From NCBI RefSeq assembly GCF_022682495.2, contig NC_071389.1, forward strand, positions 57,744,239 to 57,808,238: a DNA stretch of 64,000 nucleotides, given 5' to 3'. Below, piece after piece: positions 1 to 11,609 of the stretch (position 1 is its first letter; each line of letters starts with the position of its first letter). The notes below the pieces were generated by a model. That model saw only the letters and a list, made by a program, of their open reading frames with translations. It searched no databases and was not told where the DNA came from. The position numbers and the translations under genes are program-made. The stretch comes from Desmodus rotundus (Eukaryota; Chordata; Mammalia; Chiroptera; Phyllostomidae).

Positions 1-468
1 TATTTCTGTAGTGCCAGTTGTTACCTTTCCTCTTTCATTTCTGATTTTATTTATTTAGGTCCTCTCTCTTTTTTTCTCGATGAGTCTGGTGAAAGGATTT
101 GCCAATCTTTTCTTATCTTTTCGAAGAACCAGCTCTTGGTTTCACCGATCTTTTGTATGGCTTTGTTAGACTCTATTTCATTTATTTCTTCTCCTATATT
201 TATTAAATCCCTTCCTTTTACTCACTTTGGGCTTGGTCTGTTGTTCATTTTCAAGTTGTTTTTAATGGTAAAGTTAGACTGTTTATTTGAGATTTTTCTT
301 GTTTCTCACGATAGGTGTGTAAAGTTGAAAAATTCCCCCTTAGGACTGCTTTCCCTGTGTCCCATAGAATTTGGGTGGTTGTGTTCTTATTTTCATTTGT
401 TTCAAGGTATATTTTAATTCTTCCTTGATTTCATTGTTAACCCACTCATTTTTTAGTAATATGGTCCA
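1..468 (-). mobile_element. L1 LINE, inverted 5' segment (ORF2 linker region)
   Basis: Read on the minus strand this matches the L1 ORF2 region between the endonuclease and reverse transcriptase domains. Recognisable blocks are the 'agagctggttctt' stretch, the Lys/Arg-rich 'aagaaaaaaagagagagg' type run and the 'cccatagaatttgg' block. Frames are interrupted, so it is non-functional. The segment changes orientation near 468, where plus-strand L1 begins. It runs off the left edge of the window. The arrangement fits a 5' inversion (twin priming) of one L1 insertion. Confidence 0.85.
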
Positions 469-2385
469 ATTAGTAGATGCAGTAAAAGTGTTTGATAAAA
501 TCCAGAACCAATTTTTGATAAAAATTCTCAGCAAAGTAGAATTAGAAGGAACATACTTCAACCCATAAAGGCCATATATGACAAACCACAGCCAGCATCA
601 TGCTCAGTGGGCAAAAACTACAAGTGTTTCCCTTAAGACAAGAAAAAGACAGGGATGTCACTTGCACTACTCTTAGTCCACTTAGTCCTGGAAGGCGTAG
701 CCACAGCAATCAGACAGAAGAAGTAAAAAGTATCCAAATTGGAAAGAAAGAAGTAAAACTGTCATTATTTGCAGATGACATAGTGCTATGTATAGAGAAC
801 TCTAAAGATTTTGCCAAAAAGATACTAGAATTAATAAATTAATATAGTAAAACAGCAGGATACAAAATAAATATCTAGAAATTAAATATCTAGAAATATC
901 TAGTTGCATTTTTAAATACCTATAATGAACTATCAGAAAGAGTAACTGAAGAAACAATCCTATTCACAGTTGCTTCAAAAAGAGTAAAATGCCTAGGAAT
1001 AAACCAAACCAACGATATAAAATACCTGCACTTGAAAAATTATGAGTCACTGAAGAAAAAAATTGAAGAAAATACACATATATGGAAGCATATACTGTGT
1101 TCATGGATAGAAAGAATTAACATTATTAAAATGCCTATACTACCCAAAGCAATCTAGAAATTCAATGAAATTCTCATCAGGATACTAATGGCATATTTCA
1201 CACAAACAGAACAAATGTTCCAAAAATTCATATGGAAACACAAAAATCTTGAGAAAGAAAACAAAGTTGAAGGAATCACGCTACCTGATATCAAACTACA
1301 CTATAAGACCATAGTAATCAAAACAGCATGTACTGGCATAAAAATAGACATATAGATCAATGGAACAGAATAGAGAGCCCAGAAATAAACCCATGCCTTT
1401 ATGATTAATTAATATTTGACAATGGAGCCAAAAACATACAATGGGGGAAAAGCAGTCTATTCAATAAATGGTGTTGGGAAAATTGGACAGGTACATGCAA
1501 AAAATTGAAATTAGACCACCTTCTTATACCATACACAAGAATAAACTCAAAATGGATTTAAGACTTAAACATTCACCTCAAAACAATAAAAATCTTAGAA
1601 GAAATCATAGGAAGTAAAATCTTTGAGATTTCTTGTAACATTGTTTTTTCTGATATATATCCTTAGGCAAGGGAAACAAAAGAAAAATAAGCAAATAGGA
1701 CTATATCAAACTACAATGCTTTTACATAGCAAAGAAAACCATGAACAGAAGAAAACACAACCCACTGAATGGGATAACATATTTGCTCATACGTCTGATA
1801 AAAGGCTAATATGCAAAATGCATAAAGAACTTATAAGACTCTACACCAAAAAACAAATAATCCAGTAAAAAGTGGGCAAAGGACCTGAATAGACACTTCT
1901 CCAGAGTGGACATTCAGATGGCCAAGATGCTCAATGTCACTAATTACCAAAGAAAGGCAATTAAAACCACAATAAGATATATCCTCACACATGTCAGAAT
2001 GGCTATCCTCAGTAAGTTAACAGACAACAGGTGTTGGCCAGATTGTAGAGAAAAGGGAATCCTGGTGCACTCTTGGTGGGAATATAGGTGGGTATAGCCA
2101 CTGCAGAAAACAATATGGAATTTCTTCAAAAAAATTAAACATGAAACTGACTTTTGACCCAGTGATTCCACTTCTGAGAATTTATCCAAAGAAACCTGAA
2201 ACACTAATTCATAAAAATACATGAACCTATATGTTTCTTGCAGCATTATTTACAATAGCCAAGATTTGGAAGCAGCTCAAGTGTCCATCAGTAGATGAGT
2301 GGATTTAAACAAACAAACAAACAAACTGTGGTACATTTACATGATGGAGTACTACTTGGGTATAAAAAAAGAAGGAAATTTTACC
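469..2385 (+). pseudogene. L1 ORF2 reverse transcriptase/C-terminal remnant
   Basis: This is a decayed L1 ORF2 reading frame. A palm-domain stretch translates around 'SLFADDIVL' (about 756-786), which contains the reverse transcriptase FADD box with both catalytic aspartates. Upstream, 'DAVKVFDKIQ' (474-503) corresponds to the motif A region. Downstream, pieces of the C-terminal region, including a Cys-containing 'NRCWPDCREKG' (about 2026-2058), are readable but lie in different frames. Stops (for example at 840) and frameshifts are frequent, so no active protein is possible. In L1 this protein nicks the target and reverse transcribes the L1 RNA. Confidence 0.85.
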
Positions 2386-2822
2386 CTTGGCAGCAGCATA
2401 GATGGACACGGAGAGCATTCTAAGTGAAATAAGCCAACCAGAAAAGACAAATACTGTGGTTCCACTCATATTTGGAATCTAATGAACAAAATGAAGTAAG
2501 AAGAAAATAGTGGCAGACTCACAGGTACAGAGCAGGGTGACAACTATCAGGTGGTGGCAGTCTGCAGGGGTGGAGGGACTAAACAAAGAAAAACTACTCA
2601 TGGGCATGAAAACAGCATGGTGATTGCTTGGGGGTGTGGAAGGAGGTGGAGGGGTGTATAGGGGAAGTAAATGGTGGCAGTTGGAGACTTGATTTGGGGT
2701 AGTGAACACACGATACAGCGTACAGATAACATATTGTGCAATTGTGCACCTGAAACCTGAATAAGTTTCATAACCAGAGTCACCTGAATAAATTCAATAA
2801 AAAGAAAAAGATAAAAAATAAA
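469..2822 (+). mobile_element. L1 LINE, direct segment: ORF2 3' half plus 3' UTR
   Basis: The segment begins in the reverse transcriptase domain and continues through the ORF2 C-terminus (about 2380) into a 3' UTR of the bat/laurasiatherian type: a G-rich strand near 2560-2700, then 'gtgcacctgaaacctg' near 2744 and 'caataaaaag' near 2795. It ends in an A-rich tail at about 2822. A short (AAAC)n run at 2310-2330 is internal. Together with the inverted piece at 1-468 this is one 5'-rearranged insertion. Confidence 0.9.
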
Positions 2823-3083
2823 ATGGGATAACAATAAATCAAACGAACAAATAGGCATGGATTAAAGCAATAGGAAAAGCGGCATCAGAGGAAGTTCTCA
2901 AGATGATTTGGTAGTGTATATACCATAATGTCCATTTGAAGAGCTAAAAACATAATAACTTGTCATTATTGTGAGAATAAAATGCTAGCAACACAAAGCC
3001 CAAATTTAAAACATAAATGAGAAAATGTTTAACATAATGGCCCTAGATCATCTTAGTAACTCTTCTTCAGAGCTTTAAAACAT

Positions 3084-3114
<31 letters not shown>

Positions 3115-6100
3115 TTCTAGGCCATCTGTATATTAAAATTACTTGACTCCCTTAAAAATAGAACTCTTTAATTTGACACATAGAGTGAAAAGAGTAAACT
3201 ACTACTATCAAGGAGTATAATACAAAGAAAATATGAGGGAAAACAATAACAGATCATCTCACTATTAATAATTTGATACAGTTGCACACTCAAGACAAGT
3301 TCCTGTTAACATGTCTAGTACATATATTTTCAAAACCTAATGCTACCTTTGTAGAAGTAACTATGCTTATGGGTTATTGGAACAAGTTCATTAGTAAGCC
3401 ACTGAAAACAATAATACAGTCCTCAGGAACGAGACATGTATCTCTACAATATCCCCCCAATACTATGTGATATTATTGCTTATGAGATCTCCTTTCCATT
3501 CCAAACACATATTTCCCTTTTGCCATATTCTTTTTAGAGATAAGAAAACAGACTTATGTATAAATGTCTCTCCATGGGGTTTAACAAAATTCTAGGAGAA
3601 TAAGAAGGAGAAAAATTACCTATAACATAGTGGGAATTAGATGTAAATACTATATCTACTTGTCCACTATCTAATTGTTCTAATTTTAGAAATTTCAAAT
3701 GGATATCTAGTTATATAGATCTTTGAAAAAAAGGTTGAAACTACCCAGTTTTTAAATAATCCTGTCTTTGTCCTGTTTTCTTTCCCTGTTCCCCTACGTA
3801 TAACCTTTCATATATTTATTTTGCTGTTCTCATTCTTCTTGAAGTATGTTGTTAAACCTTAAGACCTCATAAATTAAATCCTTAGAGTTATGAAAAAAAG
3901 TAAGTGAGGTCATTTTGGAGTTGTGTGGCTAATTTACAGTCTGAACACTTGCATTTTTCCCATGTTAAAGAGACTTGAAAAAGTTATCAATAGATTTCTT
4001 TGTTGCTTTTACTAATGAAATTGTATTTGTTTTTTCCACCACTGGTAGGTGTTGAATAATTTGAATTGGAATTTGAAGGTTCATGGCTTCCAAACCAGCA
4101 GGAGTTAAGGCTTAATTGCTTGGAAATACATTTTCATGGCTGATACCAGTAACATAAATGTCTGTATGTCAGGAGTGTCTGTGCTACTCAGGTAACAGTA
4201 ACACGTGCCACCGCACATCTAGGGACAATGTAACAGTTAACAGCTTGGAGCTTTTGAAAATGTACCAATGGGGAACTTTCTCATACTTTTCTTCACTAAT
4301 ATGCTTCTTCATCTAAATAAAGAAATAGAAAAATTTTGAACTACTGTAAGTGAATAGGAAAGTACATTCACCTAGTTTGAACTTCAAAACACATTACACC
4401 CAATGCTGCTCATTAAGGTAACACTTTAAAAGTCAATCAATTGCTAATATGCTCTCTCTGTGTCAACTCAGAAGCTGTCTTTTAGATCTGGTTACACTCC
4501 AGAGACAAGGATTTGATTTCCAGCTCTAGAGATCAGGTCAAAAATTGCAATAACAATTAGTAATTAGTAGTTAGATCCCAATGTACCACATTAGAAGGTC
4601 ATTTCTCTGAAGCATTTGGTCTCATGAGAAGAAAGGAATACAACAGACAATAAAATGAACTATTGAACCTTTAAAATCGAGGGAACATTGTAATCAAGAT
4701 GCTCCTTCAAATCTTTAGGCAGCCTAAGTATAATGAGATCTTTTCTAAGATCTCATTTTGAATCACCAAATCTTGTCTTTAGGCCTTAATTCTACTTTTG
4801 CACAACACATACTGTTTGCAAAACAGTACCCTTAACTCCAGATGTAAGTTTGCTATCTTCAAAATGATGATATCCCCGTGAGCATGGATGAAAACTATAT
4901 GTAGTACTATTTTAAATACTTCCTACTATCCCCATCAAAAATTATAGTTAAATGATTTATAAAAATCTTACTAGTACAATATATTTTAAAGTAGAGCTAC
5001 ACTTTATGGTATGAATGTGCCTGGTTCCTGATAACACACATAAAGTTAAATCTCAGCTAATAACTAAGACATGCTGAAAACTCATTTTCTTTACCTTCTA
5101 TATTGAGTTGTGGTGGCTTACATCCCATTAAATCTGACCAAACTTTATCTTAGTCATTGTTGGAGCTCCTACCCAACTCTGAAGTTGAAATGTTTAGTAT
5201 TCCTGAACCTTACACTGGGGGCTTACAGGTGGGTGGGGCTGCGGCAGGGTCTCTGTGCACCAGTCAGCGCTCTGCGTCCTCACCGCAGAGAGATGCCATG
5301 TGTCTGTCTGCGCATGTCTAGCAGCACATTTGCGGACTCCACATGGTGTTACTTGGGATATGAGGATCATGCATGAGGCAGAATTATCGATGCTTCTGTT
5401 ATCATATCCACTGATGCCTTCTGGAGCTTTATTACTCTGGGGTCTCACTGCCTTTACCAGAAACTTGTCAGAAAATAGGACCCAGTTTCTACCATTCCAG
5501 AGCCTGTACACCTCTCTCTCTTATCCACAATGAAAGAAGTGTCTTTGAGCCTTATGAAAACACTTTTATCTTTCTGACTATTTCCAAGACCTTTCTCCTT
5601 TCCCCTCTCCGATCCTACCTTTTCCATATACCGAGATTAGAAAACAAATTCCAGGGCATTTTATAGATGACCGCTGCCTTAAAAGTAAGTACATGGCCCT
5701 TCTGAGGAAATAAAACAAAGCCAGCTCTCTTAGTAGAGCAGGAAAAGAGAAAAAAATGCAGGCAAAAGAAGGTAAACATACATGAATACCTCAAAATATT
5801 ATTCAGTCATATTCAGAGAATAAATATTTGAAAATTTCAAGAAAACATGTTATATGAAAAATTTTGATAATCTAATTTCGTTATAAGCAACATGAATTAT
5901 TCCAGTATCAACTTGGTACTAGAAATTCTAAAGGCAAACATTAGCCTTAAACTTGTAAACACATAGGTATTATTAATGATTACAAACTAACTTTATTCCT
6001 AGAATGTTTCACAGCAAGTCTGCTAGTTTCTTAAATGGTTAAGTCCTAACAGGAAAGGATGAGTGTAATTTATGACATTAAGAATTCCATGAATAAAAGC

Positions 6101-6365
6101 ACCTTTGGATGCAAGAAACAAAGGCCTTACTTAGGTTTTACTTCAAGTAATGACGATTTGCTGCAAAGATCTCCAGAATTTCCATACAGCAGAAGCGTTC
6201 AACAGATATCTGGTTGGAAGGGAGAGATAAATAAGTGGTTTTATATTTGCCTTCCATAATATACACAATGCTTTTTTTTTGCATTTTATGAACTCTTTAA
6301 TCCACAAATAGGAAATATAATTGATAATAAAAATATATTAGTATGCTGGCATGTAAATAGTATTA
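2823..6365. other. Unique AT-rich stretch, no gene seen
   Basis: No repeat I can name and no exon-like frame. An (AAAC)-rich run lies at about 3090-3115. Around 4030-4260 base composition is balanced and rich in homeobox-like TTAATTG words, as in conserved noncoding DNA. Around 5210-5480 there is a GC-richer block in which open frames of 88-105 codons overlap on both strands; that is expected from low stop density and none resembles a known protein. Confidence 0.5.
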
Positions 6366-6540
6366 GGGTACAGGGGGGATGAGTGGTGATGGAAGGAGAC
6401 TTGACTTGGGGTGGTGAACACATAGGGTACAGTGGAATTGTTCATCTGAAACCTGTAGAATTTTATCAACCAGTGTCATCCCAATAAATTCAATAAAAAG
6501 GAAAAATAAAAATAAAAAATAATTAAAAATAAATAAGTAC
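6366..6540 (+). mobile_element. L1 3' end fragment
   Basis: This is a severely 5'-truncated L1. It matches the 3' UTR end of the elements at 469-2822 and 21173-21990: 'gtggtgatggaaggagactt' near 6383, a 'tcatctgaaacctgtag' block near 6443, 'accagtgtcatcccaataaa' near 6469 and then an A-rich tail. No coding portion is left. Confidence 0.85.
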
Positions 6541-9084
6541 ATGTCTTTTGAAGTAAAACAGGTATAAAAGTAAAATAAAACCAACAACACAAAGACAATG
6601 AAAGACAAAAGTGAGTTAATTTAACTTTAATTGCTGTCCATAAAAATATAGTAGAAAGTAAAACCTGTGACTTTACATACATGGTATGATATGATATGCA
6701 CATATTTGAAAATACAGTCAAGTAGCTTTTGTGTTAGCATTAAGGAAATAGTGAATGAGCAAGAGCCAAGCAAGGTGACACTCTGCATCCCCTGCATCGT
6801 GGTGCCGTGATTACACCAGGTACAAGCTGGATTTTGGTACGGACATAATCGACACTGTGGGCCACCCAGAGGAGGCACTGACCTTCTCGAGTAAAGTACT
6901 GGGAAATGTAGGTATAGTTAAAAAAGTGATATAAAAGCATAATTTTGAGTTTATGTAAATATCTAAATCCAAACATACACAGTTGACAACCTTGGAGATG
7001 TTGCGAAAGTTTTGCTTGTATGACTGGCTCTGGGCAGGTTGATATAGTTGACAGTTCACGTCACAGTACTTCCATTTTCCTAAACCACCAACTTGGTTGC
7101 CTGGAAGAAACTATACACTGGAAGAATAGACAGAGGCTTTTCTTCCTTATGTCATGGGACTGCAGTGATATATAGGCATTGCCCTTCTCTGACCATCAGC
7201 TCTAGGGTTCAGAGCTCCCCAGACAAAGTTAAACAGTGAATAGTGTCAGCAGGGTGTCACAATGGTTCTTGAAATCCAATAGAAACTTAACACAGGGTGG
7301 GGAGAAATAGGTTTAAAAGTTTCACATGGGAAATAATACAATAATTAATAAATAATTCAAGAATAAACTCACGCTGGCTCACAACTGTAAACCTACTTTT
7401 GCCCAACATTGTATATTAATATTTTCTGTTACTGTGTCATCCAAAAAATTATATTCTTAAGGTATTAAACCTTATCCCCTTTCCATTTAAAAGTTACAGG
7501 CTATCAAATTTCCTGTTTTAACTAGTGTTTATTCTTGGTCCAGAGGTTTATGGCTGGGGACCATGAATTGGTACAGAAAGTATATAAAGAGCTACCTAGA
7601 GTCGCTGCAAAGCCGCGGGACTTTGGACAAGATGGTTTTCCTCAGAAGCAGTTCAGTACATTTCTGGAACCTGGAGCATAGAAGATGGGTTTGCAGTATG
7701 TGGGCCTATAGAAAAGGAATCTCAAAGCTGTAGCAATTGAGAAATAAATTCCAACACATAATAATCGATATATTACAAAGGGCACTTACAACCCATGGGT
7801 TAACTTTAAAACAAGAAAATGTGAAGAATAGAAAAAATAAATAAAATTTTAACTTAAAATGTCTTCCTTAGAAGTTCTGGAGGTATAAATGAAGTTCTTA
7901 GTTTAGATATCTTTGATCAACATGCAACTTGTGTATTAATTGTATATGGATCTTTCAATGTGTAGGCGTTTAGAACACTAAATGAGTTCTGGACCTACAG
8001 TTCTAATTACAAAGTGTTATATTTCACACTGAGACTACAAAACTGCCAAGATTATATGCTTTGTCTTCAGGAAAAAGCCTACACCCCAAATTATCAATGA
8101 CTGAATGACTACCCCATTGTGGATATCTAGGAGACAATGGGGACATTCTTCAAGTAATAAATTATTATATCCTCCTTCCATTTGTATTCCACTTGCGGTT
8201 CTCCATGGTAACCTCTGTTGGTCACGATTTCCACCTGTGGTCACATCTCAGCAATGAGTACCAGACGAGTCAGTAGCCCTCTCAGCAGCAGCGTCTCATG
8301 GTTGGAGACCTAGATCTTAGGCTGTGTGTAGCTTTAGATGTCTTTGAGACAACTCTCATCCACCGCCTGTGAATGACTCAGGTAGGTCTAATTATGTCTG
8401 AATGTACTATTTTATCTTTTTTATCTTCAAAATTTCTACTTTGATCCATGGATTATTCACAAGTATATTGTTTAGTTCCTAAGTGTTTGGAAAATGCAAC
8501 AGAAATACTTTTCTCCATTCCTCCCGCGAAGTACACCTTGAAGGTATGCTATATATGTGTGTGTGTACATGTATACACGCACACACATGAGGTAGATGAC
8601 TGACTAGGGACCTCAGAACCTAAGGAACAATCCAGTGATATTTGCTTCATTTTCTTATTGTTTCATAAATCCTAGATTTAGAGCAGATTAAGCTAGCAAG
8701 CAGCCTAGACACACCGAAGGGTGCAGACCAAAAAAACATCCAGCAAATGAAAACAGTAACAATGAAAGTATGCTCTCTCTAAGCCAATGACCAGGATGCT
8801 CTCTCCAAGCAAATGCCAGGCAGCCTAGCAAGATAATTCTTTTAGGACACTTTATTTCACGTAAACACTGCAGAAACAACACCACCGCCTCATTCATGCT
8901 GACAAAGGCTGATTGGCGAGTCGAGGCTTCACCCTCTCCATGCTGTAACATGTACCCTAATCCCTCCTCCAGTGCTGTGTCCTGTCGGGTCTCAGGTATC
9001 ACCAGAGGCTGACTGAAAGCCTGAAACACACGTGAAAAAAGTGAGGCATCATGCTCACATCTTTTGTGTCAGTGTATCAAAAAT
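6541..9084. other. Mostly unique DNA with GC-richer islands, no gene seen
   Basis: Nothing is assignable to a named repeat. A GC-richer stretch at about 6770-7080 has overlapping frames on both strands with no recognised product. At 7551-7679 a frame of about 42 codons starting 'MAGDHELVQK' ends in a stop and resembles no protein I can identify. A 9-bp inverted repeat lies at 8112-8142. A minus-strand frame of 113 codons lies at 8688-9029 with no recognised domain. Confidence 0.45.
8550..8589. repeat. (TG)n/(CA)n microsatellite with alternating purine-pyrimidine run
   Basis: Forty consecutive bases alternate strictly between purine and pyrimidine. The TG half and the CA half meet at 'tacatgta', so the tract is also a quasi-palindrome. 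Such tracts can adopt Z-DNA or cruciform forms in vitro; no function is implied here. Confidence 0.9.
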
Positions 9085-9420
9085 AGCTAAAATGCTGGAG
9101 ATATGGTAGTGAACAAGAAAGATTATGACTATTTTTCCTGAAGTGTATGTTCTAATGGAGACCTGAGTCCAAAGGTTTGTGGTATTTAAACCACTGTGAT
9201 ATTAGAGTAATATATATTAAAGAATGACCCTATCTTGCCATAAGCATGCACGTGAATCATAGTGCATATCGGCTACAAAGAGGTAACAACAAAAACATGC
9301 AGCAAGGTGAAGGAGCAAGACAGGAGACAAGGACTGTAAAGTAAGCAAAAGGGAAGACCTAGATGTGTCCGTGTGTCAGGATGAAGAGTAGGGACTGCTT
9401 CCTAAATAAAGGTATTTCAT
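9085..9420 (-). mobile_element. L2-like LINE 3' region (ancient)
   Basis: Weak match to the antisense of L2-type 3' sequence: 'tagtgaacaagaaagatta' near 9110 followed by a 'tatgttctaatgg' block corresponds to the reverse complement of the L2 tail region. It is heavily diverged, so family and ends are uncertain. Confidence 0.4.
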
Positions 9421-10739
9421 TAAGCCTGGCGTGCACAATATATTATACGGAATGGTTTTATAACATAGGACAAAAAAATGCATGCCCATAGGTGAGTAAT
9501 TATTTATTTAGTTATGCCAATTATTTATACATCCTAATTTCTAATTAATTTAATCAAATTAACTTTTTTGACAATTACAATAGCTTTAAGTATGCCATAG
9601 ATTGTCTTATGGATGAAATTTTTATTCTAATTTCAAGTTTAGGGGGTAAAATGAAGAAAACCAAGTATCTTAATATTTTGAATAATAAAGAAATCATCTC
9701 TTTTTTTCTAAAATGCTGATAGTAAGTGAATCTCTAAAATTCCAATCATGAAGATTTATTATAAAATTATTCACATGTAAAGAAGAAATCACACATGGAT
9801 TATGAGTGTGATATTAAACAAATATATCAAGAGAATGTTATAATTTTTAAGTAATTTAAAAATATATATTATCAACAATAAAAATTATTCCACATTCTGA
9901 TACTGGAAGTAAAAGAAGCATAGGTGTCAAGTATAATAAAGATATCTGAAGCCACACATATAAACTACTTTTCATATGTCTCACTTTTCTCTTTAATCTT
10001 TTTCACTTAATAATAAAAAGGATGACAAAACTCAGTTTTGCTAGTATTATTTGTTCACACCTCTTATGGTAACCTTGAAAGTAAAGGAAGACTGTTTATT
10101 TTTCATGGAATATTCATTAGTAATGTTGATCCTGCAAGTCTGAATGCCCGAGAGATAAAATGTATGAATACTAATATTTTCAGTGATCTTGAAAAGGTGA
10201 TGCTTTTGACATAATAAAGAGGAATACACACTAATATGTTATTATAACATTTTAAAGTTTTTATAAACAAGATGAATTTGAAGTCAGGTAATTAAAAGTA
10301 AAAGTAGAATATAAATGATTAGGTTTGTAAAGGGATTGCTGAGGAGCTAGCTACACTTGCTCTTCTACAGCGAGGATGATGGCATTTTATCTGGAACAGG
10401 ACCTTGGGGCACTTATATCTAGAATGGATATTAACATAGATTCTCATTACAGTCTTCCAAATTACAGAAAAAGGTGAACAGCAACATTTACTACTATGTC
10501 TGTCCCTGATAGTCCAAAGTTTGTTTTTTGTTTTTGTTCTTTCGGTTTCTCACAAGTAGACAGGGATGCCCATCTTGCTAATCTGGACGGTACAGGTTTG
10601 TCCTTAAATTAGTGAAAATTTGTGTTGGACAAGGTTCAGTTACTTTCATCCTGTGTTGATGCTTTAAGTTTGTGGAATCTTACGGGGACAAACTAGAGTG
10701 AAAGTCATGTCACGAGATTACTTTGTTCAGAAACCTTCT
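9421..10739. other. AT-rich stretch, nothing recognised
   Basis: Very AT-rich, with frequent stops on both strands. No repeat family, exon or RNA gene could be supported. Confidence 0.5.
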
Positions 10740-11175
10740 GAAGTGGTTCCTGGTGACTGCAGATATCAAAGGGAAGTCCTAGCACTTGACTAGCAGTCAA
10801 GCAAATGGACATTCTGCTTGCATTCTGCTTAACCTCATTGTCTTTCTCTGCCCTCCACCTGCTTCCTCATCGCACCTTAATCTCCAAACTAGAAATCATA
10901 TCATGCTTGTGTGCATTTCTATACTTTCATCCTGCTATTCCTTTTGCCTTGTCCCTTTATTTCCTCCTTTTTAAATCAAAGCCACTTTCAAAGCCTAGTC
11001 AAATGTCTCCAGGTACCTTCCTTTATGCTACAATGAGCTTTCTCCAGTGTTTTCTTCTTGTTTGCATCACTGTCTTATTACATTATATTTAGCCTTACAT
11101 TAGAATTTTATTACAGACTTGCCTTTTTTTTCTCATTAAAACCAGGTCCTGAGTTGTATTTGTCTTTTTCAAAAT
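10740..11175 (+). mobile_element. L2-like LINE 3' region
   Basis: Pyrimidine-rich sequence with the word order of L2 sense-strand 3' regions: a 'ctgcttcctcatcgcacctt' zone near 10859, a 'ctttcaaagcctagtcaaatg' zone near 10984 and 'ccaggtcctgagttgtattt' near 11143. The overlapping 62- and 95-codon frames here are side effects of the C/T-rich composition. Divergence is high. Confidence 0.55.
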
Positions 11176-11179
11176 TGCA

Positions 11180-11500
11180 TCCTCTAATATGGAGAACATT
11201 ATACTAAGTGAAATAAGCCAATGAGAGAAAGGCAAATACCATATGATTTCTCTCATAGGTGGAATCTAATGAACAAACTGAAATAACCAGTAAAATAGAG
11301 ACAGACTCATAGATGGAGAACAAATGACAGTTAGTGGGGGGAAGGGGGTAGAAGGATGGAGCAAAAAAGGATAAAGCACTCATGGATGTGGACAACAGTG
11401 TGGTCACTAAAGGGTAGGGGGAGAGGGGCAGAAGGGGGATAAATGGTAATGGAAAAGCTACAATTAAAACCATAAATAAATAAATAAATACATAAATTGA
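11180..11500 (+). mobile_element. L1 3' end, second tail type
   Basis: A 5'-truncated L1 beginning in the end of ORF2/3' UTR ('ctaagtgaaataagccaatg' near 11204), followed by a G-rich 3' UTR with 'actcatggatgtggacaaca' near 11378 and 'ataaatggtaatggaaa' near 11439. It ends in an (AAAT)n tail at about 11470-11495. This tail differs from the 'acacctgaaacc' type of the other L1s here. The same tail occurs in antisense at 16285-16425 and 61315-61500. Confidence 0.85.
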
Positions 11501-11609
11501 ATCACCTTGTATATATTTATAGTACTTATATATTTCATAGCCAGAACTTAATGTTTATTAATTTTACATAAATTTTAGAAGTTAAGAATATATATATGTT
11601 ACATATATA

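Noticed and set aside
7551..7679. Short protein-like frame starting MAGDHELVQK
   Set aside because: Only about 42 codons before a stop, with no match I can name; too weak to list as a pseudogene.
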